Positions 23,174-31,575 of a stretch of DNA of 64,000 nt are shown here, piece by piece (within the stretch, counting starts at the first letter, position 1; every line of letters starts with the position of its first letter). A program made the position numbers and the translations under genes. The DNA is from Marinobacter arenosus (lineage in GTDB: Bacteria > Pseudomonadota > Gammaproteobacteria > Pseudomonadales > Oleiphilaceae), in the NCBI RefSeq assembly GCF_019264345.1, contig NZ_JAHVAO010000001.1, positions 2,418,001 through 2,482,000 on the forward strand. The letters are read 5' to 3'. Below the pieces are notes generated by a model. That model was not told the origin of the DNA, ran no database searches, and was given only the letters and a program-made list of their open reading frames with translations.

Positions 23174-24448
23174 ATGAGCAGCGTAGTCCGGCTTTCCCGC
23201 CGTAGCCATACCCGGACCGGGTTGAACCCGGAGTCCAGCGTTATCCACAGTCACGAGTTTCAGTCCGTGTACCAGCCGATCCTGAGTCCGACCCACCAGA
23301 AACTGGTCGGTTACGAAGCGCTGGTTCGGGTGAGCCGGGGGCATCAGCCGGTGTCGCCCGTGAGCCTGTTCAAACGGGCGCAGGAACTGGGTCAGACGGC
23401 GGAACTGGACAAGCACCTGCTGCACCTGCACCTGGCCAACTACTCTGCCGAAGCCAATCCGGTCTGGCTGTTCCTGAACATCAACCCCGACACCTGCGTG
23501 CATCCCGAAGCGTCACTGGAGCGTCTGGCCGCCCAATGCACACGCAACGGCATTCATCCCGAGAAAGTGGTGCTGGAGCTGGTGGAAACCGCCTCGGATG
23601 ACCCCGATGCATTGATGGAATTTATCCACAACGCCAGGACCCTGGGTTTTCAGATTGCCATCGATGATTTTGGTATGGGCGATTCCAACTTCGAACGCCT
23701 GTGGCGAATCAACCCGCTGATCGTCAAGCTCGACCGCAGCCTGCTGGTCAACGCGGAGACCAACAACCGCGCCCGTCTCCTGTTGGAGAGTCTGGTGCGG
23801 ATGATCCGGGAAAGTGGCAGCCTGGTGTTGCTGGAAGGCATCGAGAATGGCGCTCAGGCCCGGATCGCCCTGGCCACCGAAGCCGATCTGCTGCAGGGTT
23901 TCCTGTTTGCCCGACCGGCGGCCATTGCCGACACTTCTGTGGAAAAGTCGGAATCCCGACTGCGTTCCGTGGTGACCGATTCCAGCGAGTGGACACTTCA
24001 GGATCACCGGGACCAGGAAAACTACCTGCGCCTGTTGCGTTTCGAGATCATGGATGCCTGCCACGGCCTGGCACGTGGCAACGATTTCCGGCATTCGTGT
24101 CACCGCCTGCTGGAACTGGACGGGGTCAAGCGCTGCTTCCTGCTGGACGGCAACGGCGTGCAGCAGGGTAACCTGGCCCACGCCAGCCAGGACCTCAATC
24201 GGGGCAAATTCAACCCCTTGTATCATTCCGCCGGCGCACGGTGGAGCCATCGGGAGTATTTTCGAAACGCCCTGGAACGGCCCCAACACATCAACAGCTC
24301 CCGGCCCTACGTTGCCCTACCCGACGCCAAACGCACCATCACCCTGTCCACAAGCCTTCCGACTCAAGCCGGTGTCCAGGTACTTTGCGTCGACGTGCAC
24401 CCGGACGAAGTCTTTAACGGCCAGATGACCTTCCCCTCCACACTCTGA
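23174..24448 (+). CDS. EAL-domain protein, probable c-di-GMP phosphodiesterase with C-terminal sensor-like domain
   Basis: 424 residues from ATG 23174 (GAGGG 8 nt upstream). The frame is open further up to ATG 23120 and beyond, so the start is uncertain. The EAL domain holds YEALVR, then FLNINPD, LVETA, IDDFGMGDSNFERL, IVKLDRSL and the loop LLEGIEN. The metal/catalytic signatures (EAL, DDFG, the K of VKLD, E of EGIE) are present, supporting hydrolysis of c-di-GMP. The C-terminal ~150 residues (about 275 onward) look like an extracytoplasmic-type PDC/Cache sensory fold (YFRNALERP...SRPYVAL), but I see no membrane helix flanking it. No GGDEF partner is nearby. It is divergent from mnmG. Confidence 0.8.
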   Translation: MSSVVRLSRRSHTRTGLNPESSVIHSHEFQSVYQPILSPTHQKLVGYEALVRVSRGHQPVSPVSLFKRAQELGQTAELDKHLLHLHLANYSAEANPVWLFLNINPDTCVHPEASLERLAAQCTRNGIHPEKVVLELVETASDDPDALMEFIHNARTLGFQIAIDDFGMGDSNFERLWRINPLIVKLDRSLLVNAETNNRARLLLESLVRMIRESGSLVLLEGIENGAQARIALATEADLLQGFLFARPAAIADTSVEKSESRLRSVVTDSSEWTLQDHRDQENYLRLLRFEIMDACHGLARGNDFRHSCHRLLELDGVKRCFLLDGNGVQQGNLAHASQDLNRGKFNPLYHSAGARWSHREYFRNALERPQHINSSRPYVALPDAKRTITLSTSLPTQAGVQVLCVDVHPDEVFNGQMTFPSTL

Positions 24449-24455
24449 CCGACGC

Positions 24456-27400
24456 TCAGAACTCGTCCGCCCGTTTCTGGGGAGCCGCCGCCATGCCGGA
24501 GCCCCCGGCCGCACCGGTGGCCTGGCGTTCGAGCTCCATTTCCACAGCATTGGCGGACTTGGCGAAGCGGGCCAGCAGGTTGTACAGCACCGGAATGATG
24601 AACAGGGTCAAGGTGGTGGCGAACACCAGTCCGCCCAGGATCACCACACCGATGGCCGCACGGCTCTCCGCACCGGCGCCGGTGGCGATCACCAGGGGCA
24701 CGGCGCCAAACACCGTCGAGATGGTGGTCATCAGCACCGGCCGGAAGCGCAGGCTCGCCCCCTCCAGAATGGCGTCTTTCACCGCATAGCCCTTGTCGCG
24801 CAGCTGGTTGGCAAACTCGACAATCAGGATGCCGTTCTTGGCCATCAATCCAAGCAGCATGATGATCCCGATCTGGCTGTAGATGTTCAGGCTGATGCCC
24901 GACCACCACAGGGCCAACAACGCGCCGGTCACCGCCAGTGGCACCGACAGCATGATGATCAGGGGATGGATCCAGCTTTCAAACTGCGCCGCCAGGACCA
25001 GAAAGACGATCACGAACGCGAGCCCGAAAGTCAGGTAAATGGCCGCGGAGGATTCCTCGAATTCCCGGGACAACCCCTTGTAACTGACCCGTGCCTCCGG
25101 CGGCAGGTTATCCACAGCGAGGTTGTTCAGATACGTCAGGGCCGAGCCCAGATCGTATCCGTCCGCCAGCGAGGCGCTGATGACCACGGCCGGAAGCCGA
25201 TCGATGCGGCGCAGGTCCGGGTTGGCCCCGGTTTCCCTGACCGATACCAGGGCCTGCAGGGGAATCAGGCTTCCGCCGTCCCGCGGGCGCAGGAAGATCT
25301 GGCCCAGATCCGCCGGCGTGGCCCGGTCTGCGTCCGCCGCCTGCACGATGACGTCGTACTCCCGCCCCCGGTCCAGATAGGTGGTGACCTGACGGGAAGC
25401 CAGCATGGTCTGCAGGGTCAGGCCGACATCCTGGACGGTGATATCCAGATCCGCGGCCCGTTCCCGGTCAATGGATACCCGCAGTTCCGGGCGGGTCAAC
25501 TCGAAATCGGTTTCCAGGTTCAGCAGGTTGGCGTTGTCCTTTGCCCGTTCGACCAGCTCATCGCTCCAGGCCTGTACCGATTCGTAATCCGGGCCGGCGA
25601 TGACAAACTCCACCGGCTGGTTGAAGCCGCGTTGGCCCAGCCCCGGGGGGTTCACGGCCACGGTCCGGATCCCGGAGATCTGGCTCAGTTTGCCCCGCAA
25701 CTCGCTGGTGATCTGCTGCTGTTTGGTGTCCCGTTCCTCCCAGGGCGCCAGACCCATGATCATGAAGGCGTTGTCTTCCTCATTCCGGAACCCGACGATG
25801 GACAAAAGGCGGTCGGCCACACCGGATTCCAGGTAGGGCAGCAGCTGCTCCTCGGCCTGCCGGACGTAATGATCCGTGTATTCCACCGTCGACCCCCGGG
25901 GTGCGCTGGTGGGCATGATGATGATGCCGCGATCCTCGGTCGGTGCCAGTTCCTGGGGCAGCTTCGGGTAGACAACCGCGGCGGCAATCAGGCCCGCGAT
26001 CCCAAGCCCAAGCAGCAACCCGGGCTGATTCAGGGAAAACCGCAACAACCGCTGGTACCCGTTGGTCAGGCCGTCGAGAAACTTCTCACTGGCGGCCCAG
26101 AGCCGATGCCCCTCGGCCGACTCCGGGCTGTGCCGAAGCCACTTTGAGCACAGCATGGGCGCCAGGGTCAGCGCTACCAGGCTGGAGACCACCACCGCGG
26201 CGGCGAGGGTGAAGCCGAACTCGGCGAACAGGCGACCGATGTTGCCGCCCATGAACGAGATGGGCACGAACACGGCCACCAGGGTCAACGTGGTCGCGAT
26301 CACCGCAAACGCGACCTGTTTCGCGCCCCGGTAGGACGCCAGCAGCGGCGGTTCACCGTCGTCGATCCGGCGCTGGATGTTCTCCAGCATCACAATGGCG
26401 TCATCCACCACCAGGCCGATGGCGAGAATGACGGCCAACAGGGTCAGCACGTTGATGGAGAAGCCCAGAAAGCCCAGCCCGATAAAGGCGCCGATCACCG
26501 CCACCGGGATGGTCACGGCCGGAATCAGAGTCGCGCGCCAGGACCGAAGGAACAGGAAAATCACCAGAATCACCAGGGACACGGCAATGGCCAGGGTCGT
26601 CACCACTTCCTTTATCGAGGCCCGGATAAAGATCGATTCGTCGTAGCTTTCGGCGATGGTCACTTCCGGTGGCAGGGTTTCCCGGATCTTTTCCAGTTCG
26701 GCCTGGACGGCATCGGAGACCGCCACGGTGTTGGCCTTGGACTGGCGGATGATGCCCATCCCGATGGCGGTCTGGCCGTTGGCGCGTAACCGGCTAACGT
26801 CCGACTCCACGCCCATCTGCAAATTCGCCACTTCGCCGAGGCGCAGCAGGTCGTTACCGTCGCGACGAATGACCAGCCGTCGGAACTCGTCCACGGTGGA
26901 TAACCGGCCCTCGGCCCGAACGGTGAAATTTCGGGTGGAAGAATCCACCGAACCGGCGGGCAGTTCCACGTTGTTGCTGCGCAGGGCCTGTTCCACCTCG
27001 GACACGGTGATGTTCCGGGCCGCCAGGCGCTCCCGGTCCAACCACACCCGGATGGCGTAGCGGCGCTCGCCCCCGATAGAAACATCGGCGACGCCATCAA
27101 GCACGGACAGCCGGTCGGCCAGAACCCGATCGGCGAAATCACTCAATTCGGCACTGTCCCAGACATCGCTGCGCAGGGTCACCCACATCATCGGGCGGGC
27201 GTCGGAGTCGGCCTTGCTAACCACGGGTGACTCGGCTTCGTCCGGCAACTGGTCGGCGACCCGGGACACGGCGTCCCGGACATCGTTGGCAGCGATATCC
27301 ACATCCCGGGCTGTGGAAAACTCGATGCTGGTGCGCGATTCGCCCTGCTCGGTCGACGACTCGATTGAACGGATACCCTCGATGCCGCTGATCGCGCCTT

Positions 27401-27602
27401 CGATTACCTGAGTAATCTGGGTGTCCACCACTTCGGCTGCGGCACCGATGTAGTCGGTGGAAATGGAGACCACCGGCGGATCTATGTCCGGGTACTCCCG
27501 GACCGGCAGACCCAGCAACGCGGCCAGACCAAACACCACGATCAGAAGACTGAGAACCGTCGCGAATACCGGCCGCTTGATGGAGACGTCGGAGAGAATC
27601 AC
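24456..27602 (-). CDS. RND multidrug/solute efflux permease (AcrB/MexF-like)
   Basis: Proton-driven inner-membrane transporter of 1048 residues, the standard HAE1-RND length with two halves of six TM helices. The start SIKRPVFATVLSLLIVVFG is the family signature. The proton-relay aspartates are Asp400-Asp401 in GLVVDDAIVMLENI, and the second-half lysine is in GLMAKNGILIVEFAN. Large periplasmic porter loops follow TM1 and TM7. The adaptor gene starts 2 bp upstream; no outer-membrane channel gene is nearby, so it presumably borrows a TolC-type partner. Substrate unknown. Confidence 0.92.
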   Translation of the reverse strand: MILSDVSIKRPVFATVLSLLIVVFGLAALLGLPVREYPDIDPPVVSISTDYIGAAAEVVDTQITQVIEGAISGIEGIRSIESSTEQGESRTSIEFSTARDVDIAANDVRDAVSRVADQLPDEAESPVVSKADSDARPMMWVTLRSDVWDSAELSDFADRVLADRLSVLDGVADVSIGGERRYAIRVWLDRERLAARNITVSEVEQALRSNNVELPAGSVDSSTRNFTVRAEGRLSTVDEFRRLVIRRDGNDLLRLGEVANLQMGVESDVSRLRANGQTAIGMGIIRQSKANTVAVSDAVQAELEKIRETLPPEVTIAESYDESIFIRASIKEVVTTLAIAVSLVILVIFLFLRSWRATLIPAVTIPVAVIGAFIGLGFLGFSINVLTLLAVILAIGLVVDDAIVMLENIQRRIDDGEPPLLASYRGAKQVAFAVIATTLTLVAVFVPISFMGGNIGRLFAEFGFTLAAAVVVSSLVALTLAPMLCSKWLRHSPESAEGHRLWAASEKFLDGLTNGYQRLLRFSLNQPGLLLGLGIAGLIAAAVVYPKLPQELAPTEDRGIIIMPTSAPRGSTVEYTDHYVRQAEEQLLPYLESGVADRLLSIVGFRNEEDNAFMIMGLAPWEERDTKQQQITSELRGKLSQISGIRTVAVNPPGLGQRGFNQPVEFVIAGPDYESVQAWSDELVERAKDNANLLNLETDFELTRPELRVSIDRERAADLDITVQDVGLTLQTMLASRQVTTYLDRGREYDVIVQAADADRATPADLGQIFLRPRDGGSLIPLQALVSVRETGANPDLRRIDRLPAVVISASLADGYDLGSALTYLNNLAVDNLPPEARVSYKGLSREFEESSAAIYLTFGLAFVIVFLVLAAQFESWIHPLIIMLSVPLAVTGALLALWWSGISLNIYSQIGIIMLLGLMAKNGILIVEFANQLRDKGYAVKDAILEGASLRFRPVLMTTISTVFGAVPLVIATGAGAESRAAIGVVILGGLVFATTLTLFIIPVLYNLLARFAKSANAVEMELERQATGAAGGSGMAAAPQKRADEF

Positions 27603-27604
27603 GG

Positions 27605-28699
27605 TCAGGACTCCAGGGACTGGCTGAAGCGGTTGTCCGGAATGGCATTCTCGCCATCCACCACTTCGATGCGGTCACCGCTGCTGATCCGGTCCTGGCC
27701 GGTCACGATCACCGCATCCTCGAGGGTCAGCCCCTCGGCCACTTCTACCCTGCCCGGCATCCGCGACCCCAGGGTTACCGAGATCCGCCGGGCGATGCCA
27801 TCCTCGGCGACAAACACGTACTGTTCATCCCCCCGGATCATCACCGCCTGTTCCGGGATCATCAGTGCCTGGCGCTCCCTCAGGGTCAGGGTCGCCGACA
27901 TGAACTGGCCCGGTCGCAACATCCCGTCCGGATTATCGATCAGGGCCCGCACCGGCAGGGTCCTGCTGAGTTCGTTGATGCGGGTACCCAGTTCGGCGAG
28001 TTCGCCGGAGAACCGGACATCGGGAAAGGCGGGCGATACCCCGGTTACCGGCTGGCCGAGTCCGAGCTGCCCCAGAAACCGCTCCGGAATGGAAAAATTC
28101 AGTTCCATGCGGTCGGTGGAGTCCAGGGTGGTTATCGGCGTTCCGGCAGTGACATAGGCCCCAATGGCAATGTCGCTGAGCCCGACCACACCGTCAAACG
28201 GCGCTTCGATCCGGTGATTTTCCAATCGTACCCGGGCGGCGGCAAGCTGGGCCTCGGCGACGTTTACGGCGGTCCGCAATTCGTCCACCTGAGCCTGGGA
28301 TATGCTGTTGTTCGAACGCAGCCGCTGGGCCCGCTCCAACTGCCGGCGGCTGTCCGCCAACTGGGATTCAATGACCCGGATATCGGCCCGGGCCTGACGG
28401 TCGTCCAGTCGCAGGAGCAGATCGCCCTCGCTCACCCGGGCCCCCGGCTGAAGGTTCAGGGCAATCACCCGGCCACTGACCTCGGTGGTTAGCGCCACCG
28501 CGTTCACGGCCCGGAGATTGCCCACCGATTTGACCACATCCCGGACGGTATCCTGCTCCGGCGACCGGGTATTGACGACGCTGGCCGGACGCTCACGGCC
28601 GGTCTGTGCCTTGGTGTCACCCCCCAGGTTCTGGTAACCCACCGCAGCGCCTGCCGCCACTACCACCAACATCAGTGCAACCAGCCATTGCTTCCACAT
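27605..28699 (-). CDS. RND periplasmic adaptor (membrane fusion protein)
   Basis: HlyD/AcrA-family adaptor, 364 residues. An N-terminal hydrophobic anchor or signal (WLVALMLVVVAAGAAVG) lacks a lipobox cysteine. The lipoyl-like half-motif VSGRVIALNLQPGARVSEGDLLLRLD is followed by an alpha-hairpin and its partner half IEAPFDGVVGLSDI, then beta-barrel and membrane-proximal domains (LRPGQFMSATL). The stop is 2 bp before the RND permease start, so the two are translated together. Confidence 0.92.
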   Translation of the reverse strand: MWKQWLVALMLVVVAAGAAVGYQNLGGDTKAQTGRERPASVVNTRSPEQDTVRDVVKSVGNLRAVNAVALTTEVSGRVIALNLQPGARVSEGDLLLRLDDRQARADIRVIESQLADSRRQLERAQRLRSNNSISQAQVDELRTAVNVAEAQLAAARVRLENHRIEAPFDGVVGLSDIAIGAYVTAGTPITTLDSTDRMELNFSIPERFLGQLGLGQPVTGVSPAFPDVRFSGELAELGTRINELSRTLPVRALIDNPDGMLRPGQFMSATLTLRERQALMIPEQAVMIRGDEQYVFVAEDGIARRISVTLGSRMPGRVEVAEGLTLEDAVIVTGQDRISSGDRIEVVDGENAIPDNRFSQSLES

Positions 28700-28734
28700 A
28701 AATACGTCCAGCGTCTGTCAATTGTGAGGTGAGT

Positions 28735-29295
28735 CTACTGCCTCTGGATCACCAGGACGATTTCCCCGACCTCAATCCCCCACTTGCTCATGGTGGTCTG
28801 ATTGATCAGGGTGTCCGGCGTTACCAGATACATCCAGTCGTCCATGCGCACATCCAGGGTGCCATCACCGTAGGCCACCCGCAGGACATAGTTCATGTGG
28901 ATGGCGTTGCCCTGCCATTCCATCAGTCCGGGCTCAACCACATCCCCGGCAGTGGCCCGATAGCCCTGTTCGGTGGGCGTCAGCGTCCAGACCCGGGTCT
29001 GGACCTCACCGTCGTCGAAACGGAAGACCTCATCCAGGGTGCCGGTGCCGTCCTCATCCCAGGAGGCGGTGATATCGGCGTCAAAGGTGCGAATCACCTC
29101 GCCGGAATAATCCTTGACGACGGCCCGGGCCGACAGGTCACCGGTGAAGAATTGGTCCGGGATCAGTGCCGGGCCGCGGTCGCTGTAATCCTCCAGCGAG
29201 GGACCCGCGCAACCGGCGAGGAGCCACACCCCGAACAATACCCAGAGAACCCGGACCAGACCAGTGACAGCAACGCTAACAAGGGGGATTTGCAT
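28735..29295 (-). CDS. DUF3833-family lipoprotein
   Basis: 186 residues. The N-terminal hydrophobic stretch ends in a lipobox (LLAGC, Cys29), so it is an outer- or inner-membrane lipoprotein. The remainder is a beta-rich DUF3833 domain with FFTGDLSARAVVKDYSG and MDDWMYL. No enzymatic motif is seen and its function is unknown. It lies 35 bp upstream of the adaptor gene on the same strand, so it may be a third member of the efflux operon. No clear Shine-Dalgarno precedes ATG 29295, so a start slightly further in is possible. Confidence 0.75.
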   Translation of the reverse strand: MQIPLVSVAVTGLVRVLWVLFGVWLLAGCAGPSLEDYSDRGPALIPDQFFTGDLSARAVVKDYSGEVIRTFDADITASWDEDGTGTLDEVFRFDDGEVQTRVWTLTPTEQGYRATAGDVVEPGLMEWQGNAIHMNYVLRVAYGDGTLDVRMDDWMYLVTPDTLINQTTMSKWGIEVGEIVLVIQRQ

Positions 29296-29543
29296 GACTT
29301 TTACACTCGCACTATGAAACGTGGATGGAACATCGGTTCCGGAACATACGCCACTTACGTGGACTCCGATCAGCCTGTCTCAAGGCCTTGCGGCGGTTTC
29401 GTCATTTCAGCCAATTGTCTTTCCTGACAGGCGCACCAGTGCTTTTCGTCAATGGCAGGGCACGGGGAATCCCGTAAAACAGAAAGCAATGGAGGCCGGA
29501 CGAACCTCCCAACCCTGTCACCAAGAGACCACGAGGAACCGTT

Positions 29544-31364
29544 ATGCCGGTTTACAAGGCGCCGTTGCGCGACATGAAATTTCTGCTCAATGAGGTGTTT
29601 GATTATCCCGGACACTACGAGGGCCTTGCCAGCGGAGGCAACGCCACGCCGGACATCGTTGACGCCATTCTCACCGAATGCGGCCGGTTCTGCGAGGAAG
29701 TGCTGAGCCCCCTGTACCAGTCCGGCGATGAGGAGGGCTGCAAGCTGGAGGACGGCATCGTCACCACGCCGCGCGGTTACAAAGAGGCCTACGATCAGTA
29801 CGCCATGGGCGGCTGGCAGGGACTGTCCGCGCCCGAGGAATTCGGGGGGCAGGGACTGCCGGCGTCCATGGGCCTGCTCAAACAGGAGATGATGGGCACC
29901 GCGAACTGGTCCTTTTCCATGTACCCGGGTCTGTCACTGGGCGCCATGAACACCATTTTCCTGCACGGCAGCGAGACACAGAAGCACACCTACCTGACGC
30001 CGCTGACCGAAGGCCGCTGGGGCGGCACCATGTGCCTCACCGAGCCCCAGTGCGGAACCGATCTCGGCCAGGTCAAAACCAAAGCCGAGCCTCAGGCCGA
30101 TGGCAGCTACAAACTGACCGGCACCAAGATCTTCATCTCCTCCGGCGACCACGACCTGACCGAGAACATTGTCCACATCGTGCTGGCCCGGTTACCAGAC
30201 GCGCCCAAAGGCACCCGGGGCATCAGCCTGTTCATCGTGCCGAAATTCGTGCCCAACGACGACGGCGGCGTCGGCGAACGCAATGCGGTGACCTGCGGCA
30301 GCCTGGAAAAGAAAATGGGCATCAAGGCCTCAGCCACCTGTGTGATGAATTTTGACGGTGCCACTGGATTCCTGATCGGGCCGGAGAATGAAGGCCTGAA
30401 CTGCATGTTCACCTTCATGAACACCGCCCGCATCGGCACCGCCATCCAGGGCGTGGGGCCGGCGGAACTGTCCTATCAGTGGGCCCTGGATTACGCCCGG
30501 GAACGGCGGTCGATGCGCGCGCTGTCCGGCAAGAAGGAACCGGACCAGGTCGCCGACGCCCTGATCTATCACGCCGACGTGCGTCGGATGTTGCTGACCC
30601 AGAAAGCCATCGCCGAAGGCGGACGGGCCATGCTCTATTACGCGGCCCGACTGGCGGACCACATGGTGGAGGGCCACACCACGGGTGACCAGAAGAAAGC
30701 CGAAAAGTACGACGACAAACTCGGCTTCCTGACGCCCATCCTGAAAGGCTTCCTCACCGAACTGGGGTGTGAGGCCGCCAACCTCGGTATGCAGGTGTTT
30801 GGCGGCCACGGCTACATCCGCGAGCACGGTATGGAACAGATTGTCCGGGACACCCGGATTGCCACCCTGTACGAAGGCACCACCGGCATCCAGGCGCTGG
30901 ATCTTCTGGGGCGCAAGGTGCTGTTGATGACCCAGGGCGGTGCGGTACGGGATTTTACCCTGAAGATCGCCAACTTCGCCCGCAAACACCTCACCGACAA
31001 ACGCCTGCGGCCCTATGCGGTGGAACTGCTGAAGCTGACCGCGCAATGGAACCTGCTGACGGTCCGGGTCATGCTCGCGGCCCGCAAGGACCGGGACGTG
31101 GTGAGCGCGGCGGCAAACGACTTCCTGATGTACAGCGGCTACGTCACCATGGCGTACATCTGGGCCCGCCAGGCGGCGGTGGCCGCAGACCGGGTGCGCA
31201 AGGGTGGTGAGGAATCCGAGGCCTTCTACCGGGCCAAGCTGGCCACCGCCGAGTTCTACTACGAGCGTCTGTTGCCACGGGCCCAGGCCCATGCCACCAG
31301 CATGCTGAGCCCCACCAAAAACCTGATGCAACTGGATGCCGAGGACATGGCCTTCACCGGCTAA
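29544..31364 (+). CDS. Long-form acyl-CoA dehydrogenase (FadE-like)
   Basis: 606-residue FAD acyl-CoA dehydrogenase with the extended C-terminal domain found in Pseudomonas-type FadE proteins. The start PVYKAPLRDMKFLLNEVFDY is typical of this subfamily. Flavin/substrate motifs include CLTEPQCGTDLG and GHGYIREHGMEQIVRD. The catalytic Glu lies in TLYEGTTGIQALD. It catalyses the first step of beta-oxidation on medium- to long-chain acyl-CoA. SD CACGAGGAAC precedes the ATG. It is monocistronic, preceded by a 248-bp gap shared with the divergent lipoprotein gene. Confidence 0.92.
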   Translation: MPVYKAPLRDMKFLLNEVFDYPGHYEGLASGGNATPDIVDAILTECGRFCEEVLSPLYQSGDEEGCKLEDGIVTTPRGYKEAYDQYAMGGWQGLSAPEEFGGQGLPASMGLLKQEMMGTANWSFSMYPGLSLGAMNTIFLHGSETQKHTYLTPLTEGRWGGTMCLTEPQCGTDLGQVKTKAEPQADGSYKLTGTKIFISSGDHDLTENIVHIVLARLPDAPKGTRGISLFIVPKFVPNDDGGVGERNAVTCGSLEKKMGIKASATCVMNFDGATGFLIGPENEGLNCMFTFMNTARIGTAIQGVGPAELSYQWALDYARERRSMRALSGKKEPDQVADALIYHADVRRMLLTQKAIAEGGRAMLYYAARLADHMVEGHTTGDQKKAEKYDDKLGFLTPILKGFLTELGCEAANLGMQVFGGHGYIREHGMEQIVRDTRIATLYEGTTGIQALDLLGRKVLLMTQGGAVRDFTLKIANFARKHLTDKRLRPYAVELLKLTAQWNLLTVRVMLAARKDRDVVSAAANDFLMYSGYVTMAYIWARQAAVAADRVRKGGEESEAFYRAKLATAEFYYERLLPRAQAHATSMLSPTKNLMQLDAEDMAFTG

Positions 31365-31477
31365 CCTTGCCTTTACAGTCACCTGCCTTACGCCGGGACA
31401 TCACTGTCCCGGCGATCCCCTCGCCTTCCCCCGTCACCTTTGCCACTGAAACCTACCGCCTTTTCAGACATATTTTA

Positions 31478-31505
31478 TTTAATAATAATCATTATCATTC
31501 GCATT
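31478..31505 (+). promoter_or_regulatory. Fur box controlling the siderophore operon
   Basis: Positions 31478-31496 match the 19-bp Fur consensus (GATAATGATAATCATTATC) at 16 of 19 positions, with the right half intact. Further ATTATC/CATT hexamers extend it to 31505. It lies 70-100 bp upstream of the decarboxylase gene in a 211-bp gap, over the likely promoter, so iron-loaded Fur should repress the operon. Confidence 0.85.
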
Positions 31506-31575
31506 ATGTTTTGTTTGACCCAGGAAACGGGCCCCCGGGTACCGTTCGCTCCCCTTGGCATAAGGAACTGCAGCT

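Noticed and set aside
29296..29543. Possible regulatory RNA between the lipoprotein gene and fadE
   Set aside because: No convincing hairpin-plus-T-run or known riboswitch core; probably just divergent promoters.
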